The notes under the pieces: model-generated
What the model was told of the DNA's origin: nothing
What the model saw: only the letters and a program-made list of their open reading frames with translations
Database searches by the model: none
Part shown: piece after piece, positions 1 to 11,198 of the stretch
Layout of the letters: each line of letters begins with the position of its first letter
Position numbering within the stretch: the first letter of the stretch is position 1
Program-made: the position numbers and the translations under genes
Source: Acidithiobacillus ferrivorans
Lineage (GTDB): Bacteria > Pseudomonadota > Gammaproteobacteria > Acidithiobacillales > Acidithiobacillaceae
NCBI GenBank assembly: GCA_018853935.1
Contig: JAAOMR010000139.1
Coordinates: 1-34,442 of the forward strand
Direction: 5' to 3'
Length of the DNA stretch: 34,442 nucleotides

Positions 1-167
1 CCGGTGCGTATGAGCGACTTTCGCGGCAGGGCGTGTTATTGCTGGAGCATGGCCCGGATCAGGGGAACGTGGTGCGCGGTCTGCTCAACAACGCTGGTTT
101 CGGTGCGGTGCAAACCCGCCGTGATCTGGCCGGACGCGAACGCGTGAGCAGTGGAACAAGGACTTAA
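1..167 (+). CDS. prmC: Peptide chain release factor N5-glutamine methyltransferase, 3' end only
   Basis: The window opens inside an open frame (codons from base 3) that ends at TAA 165-167. The 54 visible residues include LLLEHGPDQG, NNAGFG and RRDLAGRERV. These resemble the C-terminal end of PrmC/HemK, where a late beta strand is followed by the conserved RDLAG-RV tail. PrmC methylates the glutamine of the GGQ motif in release factors RF1 and RF2. The catalytic NPPY motif lies upstream of the window, so the call rests on the tail alone. Two bases separate its stop from the mutM start, suggesting co-transcription. Confidence 0.75.
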   Translation, partial: GAYERLSRQGVLLLEHGPDQGNVVRGLLNNAGFGAVQTRRDLAGRERVSSGTRT

Positions 168-169
168 CC

Positions 170-982
170 ATGCCCGAATTGCCTGAAGTCGAAGTCACCC
201 GCCTGGGTATTGCCCCCCATCTGCTGGGACAGCGTCTGGAGGGTGCCGTGGTGCGGGATGGTCGCCTACGTCTGCCGGTGAACGCCGATCTTGCTGGGCG
301 GGTGGCCGGGCAGCGACTGCTGAATCTCCGACGACGGGGCAAATATCTTCTGCTCGATCTGGAACAGGGAACGATCCTGATCCATCTGGGGATGAGCGGA
401 CACCTACGCGTCCTCCCGCAAAGCACCCCGGTGCAGAAGCATGATCATGTCGACCTGCTCTTTGCCGACGATCTGTGCTTGCGCTTCCATGACCCGCGCC
501 GTTTTGGCGCCGTGTGCTGGCTCGCCGACCCCGACCAGCATCCGTTCCTCCGGCATCTGGGGCCGGAACCGCTGGGCGATGATTTTACCGCGGAATACCT
601 GTATCAGCGGAGCCGAAGCCGGCAGGTGCCGATTAAATCCTTTCTCATGGATGCCCATATCGTCGTCGGCGTCGGCAATATTTACGCCAATGAGTCTTTG
701 TTTGCAGCGGGTATCGATCCGCGCCGCCACGCGGGGCTGATTGCTCTGCAGCGCTATGGGAAGTTAGTGCAGACAGTGCGCGATATTCTGGAGGCAGCTA
801 TTGCCCAGGGCGGAACGACCCTGCGCGATTTTACCCGGCCCGATGGCAGAAATGGCTATTTTCGACTATCTCTTGCGGTGTATGGACGGGAAGGGGAGCC
901 CTGTACGCAGTGTGGGGCGCTGTTACACGGTATCCGTATCAGTGGCCGGGCGACGATCTATTGTTCCCATTGTCAGCGCTGA
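170..982 (+). CDS. mutM: Formamidopyrimidine-DNA glycosylase (Fpg/MutM)
   Basis: This is the bifunctional base-excision repair enzyme that removes 8-oxoguanine and formamidopyrimidines and nicks the abasic site. The 270-residue product matches the usual length of about 270. It starts MPELPEVE, giving the N-terminal proline nucleophile and adjacent glutamate after Met removal. The conserved lysine is K58 in RRRGKYLLL. QGGTTLRDF lies in the C-terminal half. The protein ends in a CxxC-x16-CxxC zinc finger (CTQCGALLH to YCSHCQR) that inserts into DNA. It starts two bases after the prmC stop and is followed 16 bases later by the GTPase gene. Nothing is missing. Confidence 0.97.
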   Translation: MPELPEVEVTRLGIAPHLLGQRLEGAVVRDGRLRLPVNADLAGRVAGQRLLNLRRRGKYLLLDLEQGTILIHLGMSGHLRVLPQSTPVQKHDHVDLLFADDLCLRFHDPRRFGAVCWLADPDQHPFLRHLGPEPLGDDFTAEYLYQRSRSRQVPIKSFLMDAHIVVGVGNIYANESLFAAGIDPRRHAGLIALQRYGKLVQTVRDILEAAIAQGGTTLRDFTRPDGRNGYFRLSLAVYGREGEPCTQCGALLHGIRISGRATIYCSHCQR

Positions 983-998
983 CCAGTCGGGAGTGAGC

Positions 999-3234
<2,236 letters not shown>

Positions 3235-3241
3235 TTATATT

Positions 3242-3766
3242 CTACTTTTCTGTAAGCTTGGGGTCCATGCCGACACAAAAGTGCTGCTTTAAGGCGGTGG
3301 CCACGGCGGGCTGGACGAAGGCGTCCACATCTCCCCCCAGACGGCTGATTTCACGTACGAGGCTGGAAGAGAGAAAAGTGTACTGATCGGAGGTCATCAA
3401 GAAGAGGGTCTCAATTTGGGCGTTCATGCGCCGGTTAATGGAAGCCAGCTGAAACTCATGCTCAAAATCCGATATGGCGCGCAGCCCGCGCAGGATCAGA
3501 TGGGTCTTTTCCTCCTGAAGCAGGTGAATCAGCAGGCCAGGAAAGGGGCGTACCCGCACCCCTGGAATTCCGCCTAAAGTTGCCTCAGCGAGCGCGACCC
3601 GTTCTGCGAGAGGGAAAATGGTCGTTTTCGCCGTTTGGGCGGCTACCGCCACCACGACCTCGTCGAATAGTGCAGCGGCGCGCCGCACCAGATCTTCATG
3701 ACCATTCGTGATGGGATCGAAGGTGCCGGGATAAATAATCCGGCGTTCTGTGTGGGGCTTAGTCAT
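3242..3766 (-). CDS. coaD: Phosphopantetheine adenylyltransferase (CoaD)
   Basis: Catalyses the penultimate step of coenzyme A synthesis, making dephospho-CoA from 4'-phosphopantetheine and ATP. The 174-residue product has the nucleotidyltransferase signature PGTFDPITNGHEDL near the N terminus (the TxGH form of HxGH). ILRGLRAISDFEHE lies mid-protein, and SSSLVREISRLGGDV towards the C terminus is typical of CoaD. The frame is open upstream to 3841. The ATG at 3766 forms an ATGA overlap with the rsmD stop and gives the family length, so the upstream 25 codons are not included. The rsmD-coaD pairing is common in bacteria. Confidence 0.97.
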   Translation of the reverse strand: MTKPHTERRIIYPGTFDPITNGHEDLVRRAAALFDEVVVAVAAQTAKTTIFPLAERVALAEATLGGIPGVRVRPFPGLLIHLLQEEKTHLILRGLRAISDFEHEFQLASINRRMNAQIETLFLMTSDQYTFLSSSLVREISRLGGDVDAFVQPAVATALKQHFCVGMDPKLTEK

Positions 3767-4329
3767 GGAAGATGCTCCGGCAAAATGGTATAGAGAGTCT
3801 GGTGCGAATCGCCGCAGCGGCCACGCCGATAAGTGCGCCAATGGTTGGGGATGGCGGCGTCATCCCATTGTTCTGCAGCGGAGGTCTCCAGATACAGCCA
3901 GCCTTCTGCAGCGAGCTGCTGACCATTCCACAATATGGGGGCCATCCGCATAGGCCAGCCTTGGTCGAAGGGCGGATCGGCAAAGATGATATCAAAGGGT
4001 CGGGGGCAATATTGCAGGTATCCCCATGCATCTGTGCCAGCCAACTGCTGTGCTGCTACGCCGCAGGCGGCCAGATTTCGGGACAAGAACTGGCGGTGTT
4101 GTGGGTCTTTCTCGACGAAGACCACTTCGCGCGCGCCGCGTGACCAGGCCTCCAGTCCCAGCGCACCGCTACCTGCAAAAAGATCCAGCACCCGTGCTCC
4201 GGCCACCTGTCCTCCCAGCCAGTTGAATAGCGTCTCGCGTACCGCACCCGGGGTGGGGCGCAGGGAACGACCGGCTGGAGTGAGCAACCGTCGCCCGCGA
4301 TGGCGACCCGCAATAATAGAGACGCTCAT
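3763..4329 (-). CDS. rsmD: 16S rRNA (guanine966-N2)-methyltransferase RsmD
   Basis: A 188-residue SAM-dependent methyltransferase that modifies G966 of 16S rRNA during 30S assembly. The N terminus IIAGRHRGRRL and RPTPGAVRETLFNWL are diagnostic of RsmD. Motif I is VLDLFAGSGALGLEA, the acidic end of beta 2 is VFVEKD, and the catalytic motif IV is ADPPF. It overlaps coaD by 4 bases (ATGA). It is divergent from ftsY, and the roughly 120-base gap between them presumably holds both promoters. Length is normal. Confidence 0.96.
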   Translation of the reverse strand: MSVSIIAGRHRGRRLLTPAGRSLRPTPGAVRETLFNWLGGQVAGARVLDLFAGSGALGLEAWSRGAREVVFVEKDPQHRQFLSRNLAACGVAAQQLAGTDAWGYLQYCPRPFDIIFADPPFDQGWPMRMAPILWNGQQLAAEGWLYLETSAAEQWDDAAIPNHWRTYRRGRCGDSHQTLYTILPEHLP

Positions 4330-4451
4330 CCAGGCGGATTCCGCAGCAAGAAACGCCGCTCAGAGCGCGGTGCGGTATCGCGCGCATTGTTCGATTCCGC
4401 CCTTCGGTGGATAATGAAGAAATTCATAGTGTCTGAGGTTTGCTTAGCCCA

Positions 4452-5549
4452 ATGGTGTTCGACTGGTTCAAGCGTAACAAAAGCCTTCCTGCGGGGGAAA
4501 CGTCGCCCGCAGGGGTAATCTCTCCGATTGTTGTGGCGCCGGCTGTAGCAGCAGAGCCCGCGCCGACAAAAGCCCTTTGCGATGTGCTGTCGCCAGAAAT
4601 GCCGACGCTCGCCGACACATCCGGAAAAGGGCTTTTCTCCCGTCTTCGCCAAGGCCTGACCCGAAGCCGGGAACAACTGGCCGAGGGCGTGGGGCGTCTG
4701 GTACTCGGTAAAAAGGTCATCGATGCAGAATTGCTGGAGGAGCTGGAAGCCTTACTGCTGCAAGCTGATCTGGGCACGGCGGCAACCCGGGAAATCATGG
4801 TCAGCGTGGCGGAACGGGTACATCGCAAGGAACTCACGGACCCCAACGCGCTCCAGGCGGCATTGCGCGAGTCGCTCCTTGATATCCTTCGTCCCTGCGC
4901 GCAACCGTGGTCGCCCGAGAAGGGGCGTTCTCAGGTGTTGCTTATGGTGGGCATCAATGGGGCGGGCAAAACGACCACCATCGGCAAGCTGGCGGCGCAC
5001 TGGAAGGCAGAAGGGTTCGGCATGGTCCTCGCTGCCGGAGACACCTTCCGCGCCGCCGCCGTGGAGCAATTGCAGGGCTGGGGTAAACGGGTGCAGGTGC
5101 CCGTGGTGGCGCAGGGGACGGGTGCGGACAGTGCTTCCGTGATCTTCGATGCGCTGACTATGACCCGTGCGCACCGTAGCGACTTGCTCATCGCCGATAC
5201 CGCCGGACGCCTTCATACCCAGGGTCATCTCATGGAAGAGTTGAAGAAAATCAAGCGGGTTCTTGGCAAACAGGATCCAGAGGCGCCACAGCAGATCTGG
5301 CTGGTGCTGGACGCGGGCACCGGCCAGAATGCTCTTAATCAAGTGCGTCAGTTTCACGATGCGGTAGGGTTGACGGGTATTTGCATCACCAAGCTGGATG
5401 GCACCGCGAAAGGTGGCGTGGTGGCGGCCATTGCCAAGGCCCTGCCCATCCCCATTCGCTATATCGGTGTTGGTGAGCAGGTCGAAGATCTCCGTCCTTT
5501 TGACCCCGAATCTTTTGTCGATGCCCTTTTTGCGGAGTCGAAGTCATGA
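4452..5549 (+). CDS. ftsY: Signal recognition particle receptor FtsY
   Basis: The SRP receptor GTPase, which docks SRP-ribosome complexes at the inner membrane. The 365-residue product has a short variable Ala/Pro-rich N segment, then the NG domain. The GTPase motifs are GINGAGKTTTIGKLA (G1), DTFRAAAVEQL, DTAGRLHT (G3), TKLDGTAKGG (G4) and GVGEQVEDLRPF at the end. The open frame extends to a TTG at 4440, but the ATG at 4452 gives the typical hydrophobic start MVFDWFK and is preferred. The acidic A domain is much shorter than in E. coli. Its stop overlaps the ftsE start by 4 bases. Confidence 0.96.
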   Translation: MVFDWFKRNKSLPAGETSPAGVISPIVVAPAVAAEPAPTKALCDVLSPEMPTLADTSGKGLFSRLRQGLTRSREQLAEGVGRLVLGKKVIDAELLEELEALLLQADLGTAATREIMVSVAERVHRKELTDPNALQAALRESLLDILRPCAQPWSPEKGRSQVLLMVGINGAGKTTTIGKLAAHWKAEGFGMVLAAGDTFRAAAVEQLQGWGKRVQVPVVAQGTGADSASVIFDALTMTRAHRSDLLIADTAGRLHTQGHLMEELKKIKRVLGKQDPEAPQQIWLVLDAGTGQNALNQVRQFHDAVGLTGICITKLDGTAKGGVVAAIAKALPIPIRYIGVGEQVEDLRPFDPESFVDALFAESKS

Positions 5550-6217
5550 TCGAGTTTATCAACGTCACCAAGCATTACCCGGGACGGCATCACGTCCTCC
5601 GCGAGGTGAATCTGCATTTGCGTAAAGGCGAGATGGCCCTGCTGACGGGGCCTTCCGGCGCCGGTAAAAGTACGCTGCTCAAGTTGCTTCTGCGTTTGGA
5701 AGATGTCAGTCGCGGTACGCTGATGGTTAATGGCGTCGATGTCTCCACCCTCAGGCGCCGTCATATTCCCGCCTACCGGCGGCGGATCGGTGTCGTCTTT
5801 CAGGACCATAAGCTGCTGATGGATCGCGATGTGTTCAGTAATGTAGCGCTGACCTTGCAGGTGGGAGGCCTCACGGGCCGGCAGATACAAAGCCGGGTAC
5901 GGGCGGCGCTGGAGAAGGTGGGGCTGGGGGAGCGGGCGCAGGATTTGCCCGCGACCCTGTCTGGCGGTGAGCAGCAACGTGTGGGCATTGCCCGTGCTAT
6001 CGTCCATACCCCGGAAATTCTGCTTGCGGACGAACCGACGGGCAATCTGGATAACTCCCTGAGTACGGAGATTCTTGATCTCTTTCGCGACTTTCATCAC
6101 CATGGAACGACCGTGCTGGTGGCCACCCATGATCAATCGCAAGTCAATCGCCTCGGCCTACCGGTATTCCACCTGGAACAGGGTCGTCTGCACACTCCTG
6201 AGGAGGACAAGGCGTGA
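5546..6217 (+). CDS. ftsE: Cell division ATP-binding protein FtsE
   Basis: The ABC-type ATPase of the FtsEX divisome complex, which transmits conformational change through FtsX to peptidoglycan hydrolase activators in the periplasm. The 223 residues include Walker A GPSGAGKSTLLK, Q-loop VFQDHKLL, signature LSGGEQQRVGIARAI, Walker B ILLADEPTGNLD and H-loop VLVATHD. It overlaps ftsY upstream (ATGA) and ftsX downstream (GTGA), so translation of the three is probably coupled. Length and order match the E. coli ftsYEX-rpoH locus. Confidence 0.97.
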   Translation: MIEFINVTKHYPGRHHVLREVNLHLRKGEMALLTGPSGAGKSTLLKLLLRLEDVSRGTLMVNGVDVSTLRRRHIPAYRRRIGVVFQDHKLLMDRDVFSNVALTLQVGGLTGRQIQSRVRAALEKVGLGERAQDLPATLSGGEQQRVGIARAIVHTPEILLADEPTGNLDNSLSTEILDLFRDFHHHGTTVLVATHDQSQVNRLGLPVFHLEQGRLHTPEEDKA

Positions 6218-7119
6218 ATCTCCACATTCGTCTGGAAGCGGCAAAAAATGCGCTGAATGCGCTGATCAAACAGCCGGTGGCCACGCTGATGACTGTGCTG
6301 GCGCTGGCTATCGTTCTGGCGCTTCCGGTGGGTCTTTTTGCTGCCCTCAACAATCTCCAGCAACTCTTGGGGCACTGGCGGGATCAAGCGCAGATCTCCC
6401 TCTTTTTGCACCAGAACGCCTCTGCCGCAGAGGTTCAGAAACTCCAGGCCTTGCTCGAACGCGGCACCGGGGTAGTGAGCGTGCGTTATGTGGGCAAAGA
6501 GGCGGCCCTGACGGAGTTTGAGCACCAGGCCGGGATGACGGCGGCCATCCAGACCTTAGGTGAAAATCCTTTGCCGGCCTCTTTTGTGGTCGAACTGAAC
6601 CCGCTGGCGCAGAGTCCAGCTGCGCTGCAAACATTAGTAGTCTATTGGGGCCAGCAACCGGGAGTAGCCAGTGCGCAATCAGATCTGCATTGGGTGGCGC
6701 GTTTGCAGGCGATTCTTGCCTTAGGGCAGCGCGCGGTGTGGATTCTCGCAGGATTGCTCGCCGTGGGTGCCATCCTGGTCATGGGGAACACGATTCGCCT
6801 GCATATCGCCCAGCGGCGTGACGAAATCGACGTGGCGAGTCTGGTAGGGGCTACCCGCGCCTTCATCCGGCGTCCCTTTCTTTATCAGGGCCTGTTTCAA
6901 GGGGCGGTCGCCGGGATGATTGCCTGGCTTATTGTCGCTATTACGGTAACCGTTTTGCAGGGGCCGGTGGAACAATTAGCAGAACTCTATGGGACCAGAT
7001 TTCACTTGCTGGGTCTGAATTCCAGGGAGGGTCTTATGCTTATCGCCGCCAGTGCACTTCTCGGTTGGTTGGGGTCGCGCCTTGCAGTGGGGCGGCACCT
7101 CGACCATACTTTTTCCTGA
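6214..7119 (+). CDS. ftsX: Cell division protein FtsX
   Basis: The membrane subunit of FtsEX. The 301-residue product begins with GTG inside the GTGA overlap with ftsE. Four hydrophobic segments can be read: one near residues 22-44 (TLMTVLALAIVLALPVG) and three in the C-terminal half (about 172-192, 228-248 and 270-290). The large loop between TM1 and TM2 is the periplasmic domain that contacts hydrolase activators. This is the standard FtsX topology. About 75 bases separate it from rpoH. Confidence 0.95.
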   Translation: MNLHIRLEAAKNALNALIKQPVATLMTVLALAIVLALPVGLFAALNNLQQLLGHWRDQAQISLFLHQNASAAEVQKLQALLERGTGVVSVRYVGKEAALTEFEHQAGMTAAIQTLGENPLPASFVVELNPLAQSPAALQTLVVYWGQQPGVASAQSDLHWVARLQAILALGQRAVWILAGLLAVGAILVMGNTIRLHIAQRRDEIDVASLVGATRAFIRRPFLYQGLFQGAVAGMIAWLIVAITVTVLQGPVEQLAELYGTRFHLLGLNSREGLMLIAASALLGWLGSRLAVGRHLDHTFS

Positions 7120-7124
7120 GGCCT

Positions 7125-7162
7125 GACTCCGCAAAACGGAACATGCGGTCGTATTCGGAGTC
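7125..7162. repeat. Inverted repeat in the ftsX-rpoH gap
   Basis: GACTCCG at 7125-7131 is matched by CGGAGTC at 7156-7162 with a 24-base spacer. If transcribed, it would form a hairpin in the leader just upstream of the rpoH start. No T-tract follows, so it is not an ordinary terminator. Any role in rpoH control is speculative. Confidence 0.35.
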
Positions 7163-7193
7163 CAACTACGCGTGACGGTGCATGAGGATTGCC

Positions 7194-8045
7194 ATGAAAG
7201 AACTTGCGATAGCCGGTAAAGATTTGGTTAGCCCCGACGGGCTCGCGGCCTACCTGCGTTTTGTGAACGCGCAACCGCTTCTGCAGCCGGAAGAAGAGCG
7301 TGATCTTGCCCTGCGCCTGCGTGATCACGACGATGTGGATGCGGCTAAAGATCTGGTGCTCAGCCACCTGCGTTTTGTGGTGCGGGTAGCGCGGGGCTAT
7401 CGAGGGTATGGGTTGCAAGAAGCCGATCTGATTCAGGAAGGTAATATTGGGCTGATGAAGGCGGTGAAGCGCTATGACCCGGATCATGGCGTACGTCTGG
7501 TCTCCTTTGCGGTGCATTGGGTCAAGGCGGAGATTCACGAATTCATCCTGCGCAACTGGCGTATTGTCAAAGTGGCCACTACCAAGGCGCAGCGCAAACT
7601 GTTTTTCAACCTCCGTTCCAGTCGCACCCACACCGGCTGGATGGGTGGCGAGGAAAGTGCCGCCATCGCGGACGATCTGGGTGTTACCCAGGCGCAGGTG
7701 TTGGAGATGGAAGGGCGGATGTCCGGCTACGACTATTCGCTCAACCTCGAACCCAATGAGGACGGAGAGGGTGGGCGTGTCCTGGAGTTGGCGGATCCCA
7801 CTGGGTCTCCCGTAGAGCAGCTGGCGGAGCGAGACTGGGATCAGCATCAGCACAAGGCCTTGCACACGGCGTTGTCCATTCTGCCCCAGAGAGATCGCTA
7901 CATCATTGAGAATCGCTGGCTTAGCGAAGACCCTAAGACCTTGCAGGTGTTGGGCGATGAGCTGGGCGTTTCGGCAGAGCGGGTACGGCAACTGGAAAAA
8001 AACAGTATGGGCAAGTTGCGTCAACAGATGCTGGCGACTGCTTGA
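7194..8045 (+). CDS. rpoH: RNA polymerase heat-shock sigma factor sigma-32
   Basis: A group-3-like sigma-70 family factor directing transcription of chaperone and protease genes. The 283 residues contain region 2 (HLRFVVRVARGYRGYGL, DLIQEGNIGLMKAVKRYDP, FAVHWVKAEIHEFIL) and region 4 with a C-terminal helix-turn-helix (LQVLGDELGVSAERVRQLE). FNLRSSR followed by the EESAAIADDLGV block matches the RpoH-specific box. Two ATGs exist. The one at 7194 has GAGGA (7184-7188) at 5-base spacing, whereas the upstream ATG at 7182 overlaps that ribosome site. Its position behind ftsYEX is the classical one. Its likely target operon hslVU lies immediately downstream on the other strand. Confidence 0.96.
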   Translation: MKELAIAGKDLVSPDGLAAYLRFVNAQPLLQPEEERDLALRLRDHDDVDAAKDLVLSHLRFVVRVARGYRGYGLQEADLIQEGNIGLMKAVKRYDPDHGVRLVSFAVHWVKAEIHEFILRNWRIVKVATTKAQRKLFFNLRSSRTHTGWMGGEESAAIADDLGVTQAQVLEMEGRMSGYDYSLNLEPNEDGEGGRVLELADPTGSPVEQLAERDWDQHQHKALHTALSILPQRDRYIIENRWLSEDPKTLQVLGDELGVSAERVRQLEKNSMGKLRQQMLATA

Positions 8046-8374
8046 GTGCGGTGCTGCTTTTCCATGTCGATGACGCCGGTCGCTGGCCTAATCTGCTGGC
8101 CAATGTTCGTAACGCTCAGACAGCGGCTCCGGAGCGGAGTTTGCGGGTCATTGCAAATGGTCAGGCGCCCATGTCCCTCTGGGCGAAGGGCCACTGGCGG
8201 CGCGAGATAGAAGAGCGCATCAGTGCCGGAGTGCGGGTCGATTTTTGTGAAAATAGCCTGCGTAATCTGGGTTTGGATCCTGATGACCGCCCGCTAGGCA
8301 GCCAACTGGTTGCCGCCGGAATCATTGCCATTGCCGATGCCCAAGGGGCCGGCGCCCTCTACATCAAGCCCTGA
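8042..8374 (+). CDS. DsrE/DsrF-like sulfur-relay family protein
   Basis: A 110-residue protein with the small alpha/beta fold pattern of the DsrE superfamily. It has a hydrophobic first strand (AVLLFHVDD) and a central VDFCENSLRNLG carrying the conserved cysteine position. It ends ADAQGAGALYIKP, the YIKP-type end common in this family. Family members bind or relay sulfane sulfur in sulfur oxidation, which would suit a sulfur oxidiser, but the specific role is not known. A TTG start at 8042 overlaps the rpoH stop (TTGA); a GTG at 8051 is an alternative. The coupling to rpoH is unusual. The 3' end faces hslU across about 20 bases. Confidence 0.8.
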   Translation: MSAVLLFHVDDAGRWPNLLANVRNAQTAAPERSLRVIANGQAPMSLWAKGHWRREIEERISAGVRVDFCENSLRNLGLDPDDRPLGSQLVAAGIIAIADAQGAGALYIKP

Positions 8375-8395
8375 CCCCGCGGTGCAGTCACCCCA

Positions 8396-9724
8396 TCACA
8401 AAATATAGCGGGACAAATCCTCGTCCTGTGCCAGATCTTTCAGGCGGCTGTCCACGTAGGCAGCGTCGACCTCCAGAGCCGTAGTGCCGCCGTCCGGCGC
8501 GATAAAAGCCACCTCTTCCAGCAACCGCTCCATGACGGTGTGTAATCGCCGAGCTCCGATGTTCTCCACACGCTCGTTGACCTGCTGGGCAATCTCGGCA
8601 ATGCGCTGCACACCCTCCTGAGTAAAGTGCAAAGTCACCCCGTCGCTGGCCAGCAAGGCACTGTACTGCCGGACCAGCGCATTCTCCGGCTCCTGCAGTA
8701 TGCGTACCAAATCTGCCGCACTGAGGGCTTCCAGCTCCACGCGAATAGGCAGGCGGCCTTGCAGCTCTGGAATTAGGTCTGAGGGCTTACTGAGGTGGAA
8801 GGCACCAGAGGCGATGAAGAGAATGTGGTCGGTCTTCACCACGCCGTAACGGGTGCTCACATTGGAGCCTTCTACCAGTGGCAACAAATCTCGCTGCACG
8901 CCTTCCCGGGAGACGTCCGAGCCCTGCTGAGTGCCAGCGCGCACTGCCACCTTGTCGATCTCATCAATGAAGACAATGCCGCCGGATTGCACCCGCTCCA
9001 GCGCCAGGGCGCGGACTTCCTCTTCATTGACCAGCTTGGCGGCTTCATCGTCCGTCAACAGACGCTGCGCTTCGCTAACGGTGACGCGTCGCGTGCTGGT
9101 TTTGCCTGGTGCCATGTTAGAGAACATATCGCGGAGCTGGTTAGTCATTTCTTCCATGCCCGCCGGGGCCATGATCTCTACACCCCCCTTGGGCGCACTC
9201 ACTTCGATCTCAATTTCCTGCGCGTCCAGCTTGCCTTCACGCAGCATTTTGCGAAACTTCTGGCGTGTACCCTCATCGCTGCGTGGCACAGTGCTGTCGC
9301 GGGGGCCGGGGATGAGGATGTCGATGATCCGCTCCTCGGCCAGCTCCTCAGCACGCTGGCGCAGCGCGACCTGACGTTCGCTGCGGATCATATCTACAGC
9401 GGTTTCGGTCAGATCGCGGATGATGGATTCCACATCCTTACCCACGTAGCCGACTTCGGTGAACTTGGTGGCTTCTACCTTGATGAATGGGGCGTTGGCG
9501 AGTTGCGCCAGACGCCGGGCGATTTCCGTTTTGCCTACCCCTGTGGGCCCGATCATCAGGATGTTTTTGGGAGTGATTTCCTGATGCAGTGGCGGCGGCA
9601 CCTGCCCGCGTCGCCAGCGGTTGCGCAGGGCAATAGCCACGGCACGCTTGGCTTCGGATTGGCCGATGATGTACTTGTCCAGCTCCTGGACGATCTCGCG
9701 GGGGGTCATTTCAGACATGCTCAT
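8396..9724 (-). CDS. hslU: HslU ATPase subunit of the HslVU protease
   Basis: The AAA+ unfoldase that feeds substrates to HslV. The 442 residues match the usual 440-445. Motifs are [17 protein letters not shown] at the N terminus, Walker [10 protein letters not shown], pore loop [19 protein letters not shown], Walker B FIDEIDKV and sensor 2 [15 protein letters not shown]. The C-terminal tail LSRYIL inserts into HslV. The intermediate I domain lies between the pore loop and Walker B. The start overlaps the hslV stop by 4 bases. It is the last gene of the dapF-xerC-hslVU operon. Confidence 0.98.
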   Translation of the reverse strand: MSMSEMTPREIVQELDKYIIGQSEAKRAVAIALRNRWRRGQVPPPLHQEITPKNILMIGPTGVGKTEIARRLAQLANAPFIKVEATKFTEVGYVGKDVESIIRDLTETAVDMIRSERQVALRQRAEELAEERIIDILIPGPRDSTVPRSDEGTRQKFRKMLREGKLDAQEIEIEVSAPKGGVEIMAPAGMEEMTNQLRDMFSNMAPGKTSTRRVTVSEAQRLLTDDEAAKLVNEEEVRALALERVQSGGIVFIDEIDKVAVRAGTQQGSDVSREGVQRDLLPLVEGSNVSTRYGVVKTDHILFIASGAFHLSKPSDLIPELQGRLPIRVELEALSAADLVRILQEPENALVRQYSALLASDGVTLHFTQEGVQRIAEIAQQVNERVENIGARRLHTVMERLLEEVAFIAPDGGTTALEVDAAYVDSRLKDLAQDEDLSRYIL

Positions 9725-10260
9725 AGTTCTTCAATCGTGTGGTTGTGGTTGGTGTAAATGCAGATGTCGCCGGCAATGCTTAGGGCACGTTCGGCGATGC
9801 TGCGGGCGGGCAGGTCGCTATTTTCTAGCAGGGCACGCGCCGCTGACAAGGCATAAGGTCCGCCGGAGCCGATGGCGATGATGCCGTATTCTGGCTCCAG
9901 TACGTCTCCTTGACCGGTAATAATCAGGCTTTGTTTATCATCGGCGATGGCGAGCATGGCTTCCAGACGGCGCAGTACCCGGTCGGTGCGCCACTCCTTG
10001 GCCAGTTCCACGGCAGCCTTGGCCAACTGGCCGGGGTGAGCCTTATGTTTGGCCTCAAAACGCTCCAGCAGGGTAAAAGCGTCTGCCGTAGCTCCGGCGA
10101 AACCGGTCAGGACGCCAGGATCTATACGGCGTACCTTACGGGCGTTGCCTTTCATCACCGTATTGCCGAGGGTCACCTGGCCATCTCCCGCCATGACCAC
10201 GTTGCTACCCCGGCGGACACAAAGAATCGTTGTCCCGTGCATTTGCTGCGAATCTGTCAT
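9721..10260 (-). CDS. hslV: HslV protease subunit
   Basis: The proteasome-beta-like threonine peptidase. The 179-residue precursor contains [11 protein letters not shown]. Cleavage before Thr10 would expose the catalytic N-terminal threonine, leaving a nine-residue propeptide, longer than the single Met in E. coli but like many betaproteobacterial HslV proteins. [23 protein letters not shown] is the conserved core (GDGQ-TLG). The end of the protein reads [15 protein letters not shown]. It overlaps xerC upstream and hslU downstream by 4 bases each. Confidence 0.97.
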   Translation of the reverse strand: MTDSQQMHGTTILCVRRGSNVVMAGDGQVTLGNTVMKGNARKVRRIDPGVLTGFAGATADAFTLLERFEAKHKAHPGQLAKAAVELAKEWRTDRVLRRLEAMLAIADDKQSLIITGQGDVLEPEYGIIAIGSGGPYALSAARALLENSDLPARSIAERALSIAGDICIYTNHNHTIEEL

Positions 10261-11198
10261 GCTTTTTCCTCAAAATGTTTCGTATCCTGAGCGCCGCGTC
10301 GTGATCGCGGGTGCGCCTGGTCGTAGACCTGTGCTAATTGCTGATAATCCATATGGGTGTAGATGGCGGTGGTGCCAATACCGGCATGGCCCAGGTATTC
10401 CTGTACCGCGCGCAAGTCGCCGGACGATTGTAACAGATGGCTGGCAGCACTATGGCGCAGGGTATGGGGATGCAGCGGTTGTCCCAAGCGCGCCGCACCC
10501 AGTTTCTTGACCCGTATCTGGATGCTACGCACGCTGAGTCGCTGGCCGCGTTGATTGATGAAAAGCGCTATTTCTTCACCTGCAGACACCGTCGGGCGCA
10601 GCGCAAGGTAGGCGCGGAGTGCCGCCCAGGCGGGCTGACCCACGGGTACGATGCGTTCCTTGTGGCCCTTGCCCAACACCCGCACCGTACCCCCATGATA
10701 ATCCAGGTCGCCTACATTCAGTCCTGCCAGTTCGCTGACGCGCAGGGCGCTGGAGTACAGCAGTTCCAGGATCAGTTGATCACGCAGGCGGATAAAGTCT
10801 TTCTGATCCTCTGCGGCGCCAGGGGTGGGTTGCATCAGCACGCGCGCCTGATCTACGGTCAGCCAATCGGGCAGACGCTGCTCCGCCCTGGGCATGGCAA
10901 GGCCCTGCACCGGGTTGCGCAGTTCGGGCGCGTCATGTTGCAGATGGCGATAGAGGGCGCGTATCGCCGCGAAATGCCTGCGCAGGCTGCGAATGGCCAC
11001 GCCCCGGCTGCGCTCCGCCATGAGGTAGGCGCGCAGGCTGCTGCGATCTATTTGCGCGATCTCCGTCTGCCCGCGTTGCTGTGAAAACCGCGACCAGGCG
11101 ACCAGGTCATGGCCATAGGCGCTGATCGTGGCCGGACTGGCCCTGCCGCTCTGCCGGAGCGTTTCGATAAACTGAGTAACGGCCGCTTCAATCAACAT
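10257..11198 (-). CDS. xerC: Tyrosine site-specific recombinase XerC
   Basis: The chromosome-dimer resolution recombinase that acts with XerD at dif. The 313 residues have an N-terminal SAM-like core-binding domain and a C-terminal catalytic domain. The catalytic set is [10 protein letters not shown] (Arg near 152), [12 protein letters not shown] (Lys), [12 protein letters not shown] (His-x-x-Arg near 244), [14 protein letters not shown] (His and the nucleophilic Tyr near 279). Its place between DUF484 and hslV, in a dapF operon, is that of true XerC rather than a mobile-element integrase. Confidence 0.95.
   Translation of the reverse strand: MLIEAAVTQFIETLRQSGRASPATISAYGHDLVAWSRFSQQRGQTEIAQIDRSSLRAYLMAERSRGVAIRSLRRHFAAIRALYRHLQHDAPELRNPVQGLAMPRAEQRLPDWLTVDQARVLMQPTPGAAEDQKDFIRLRDQLILELLYSSALRVSELAGLNVGDLDYHGGTVRVLGKGHKERIVPVGQPAWAALRAYLALRPTVSAGEEIALFINQRGQRLSVRSIQIRVKKLGAARLGQPLHPHTLRHSAASHLLQSSGDLRAVQEYLGHAGIGTTAIYTHMDYQQLAQVYDQAHPRSRRGAQDTKHFEEKA

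Noticed and set aside
10257-11198. XerC as part of a mobile element
   Set aside because: It is embedded in the housekeeping dapF-hslVU operon with normal composition and overlapping starts.
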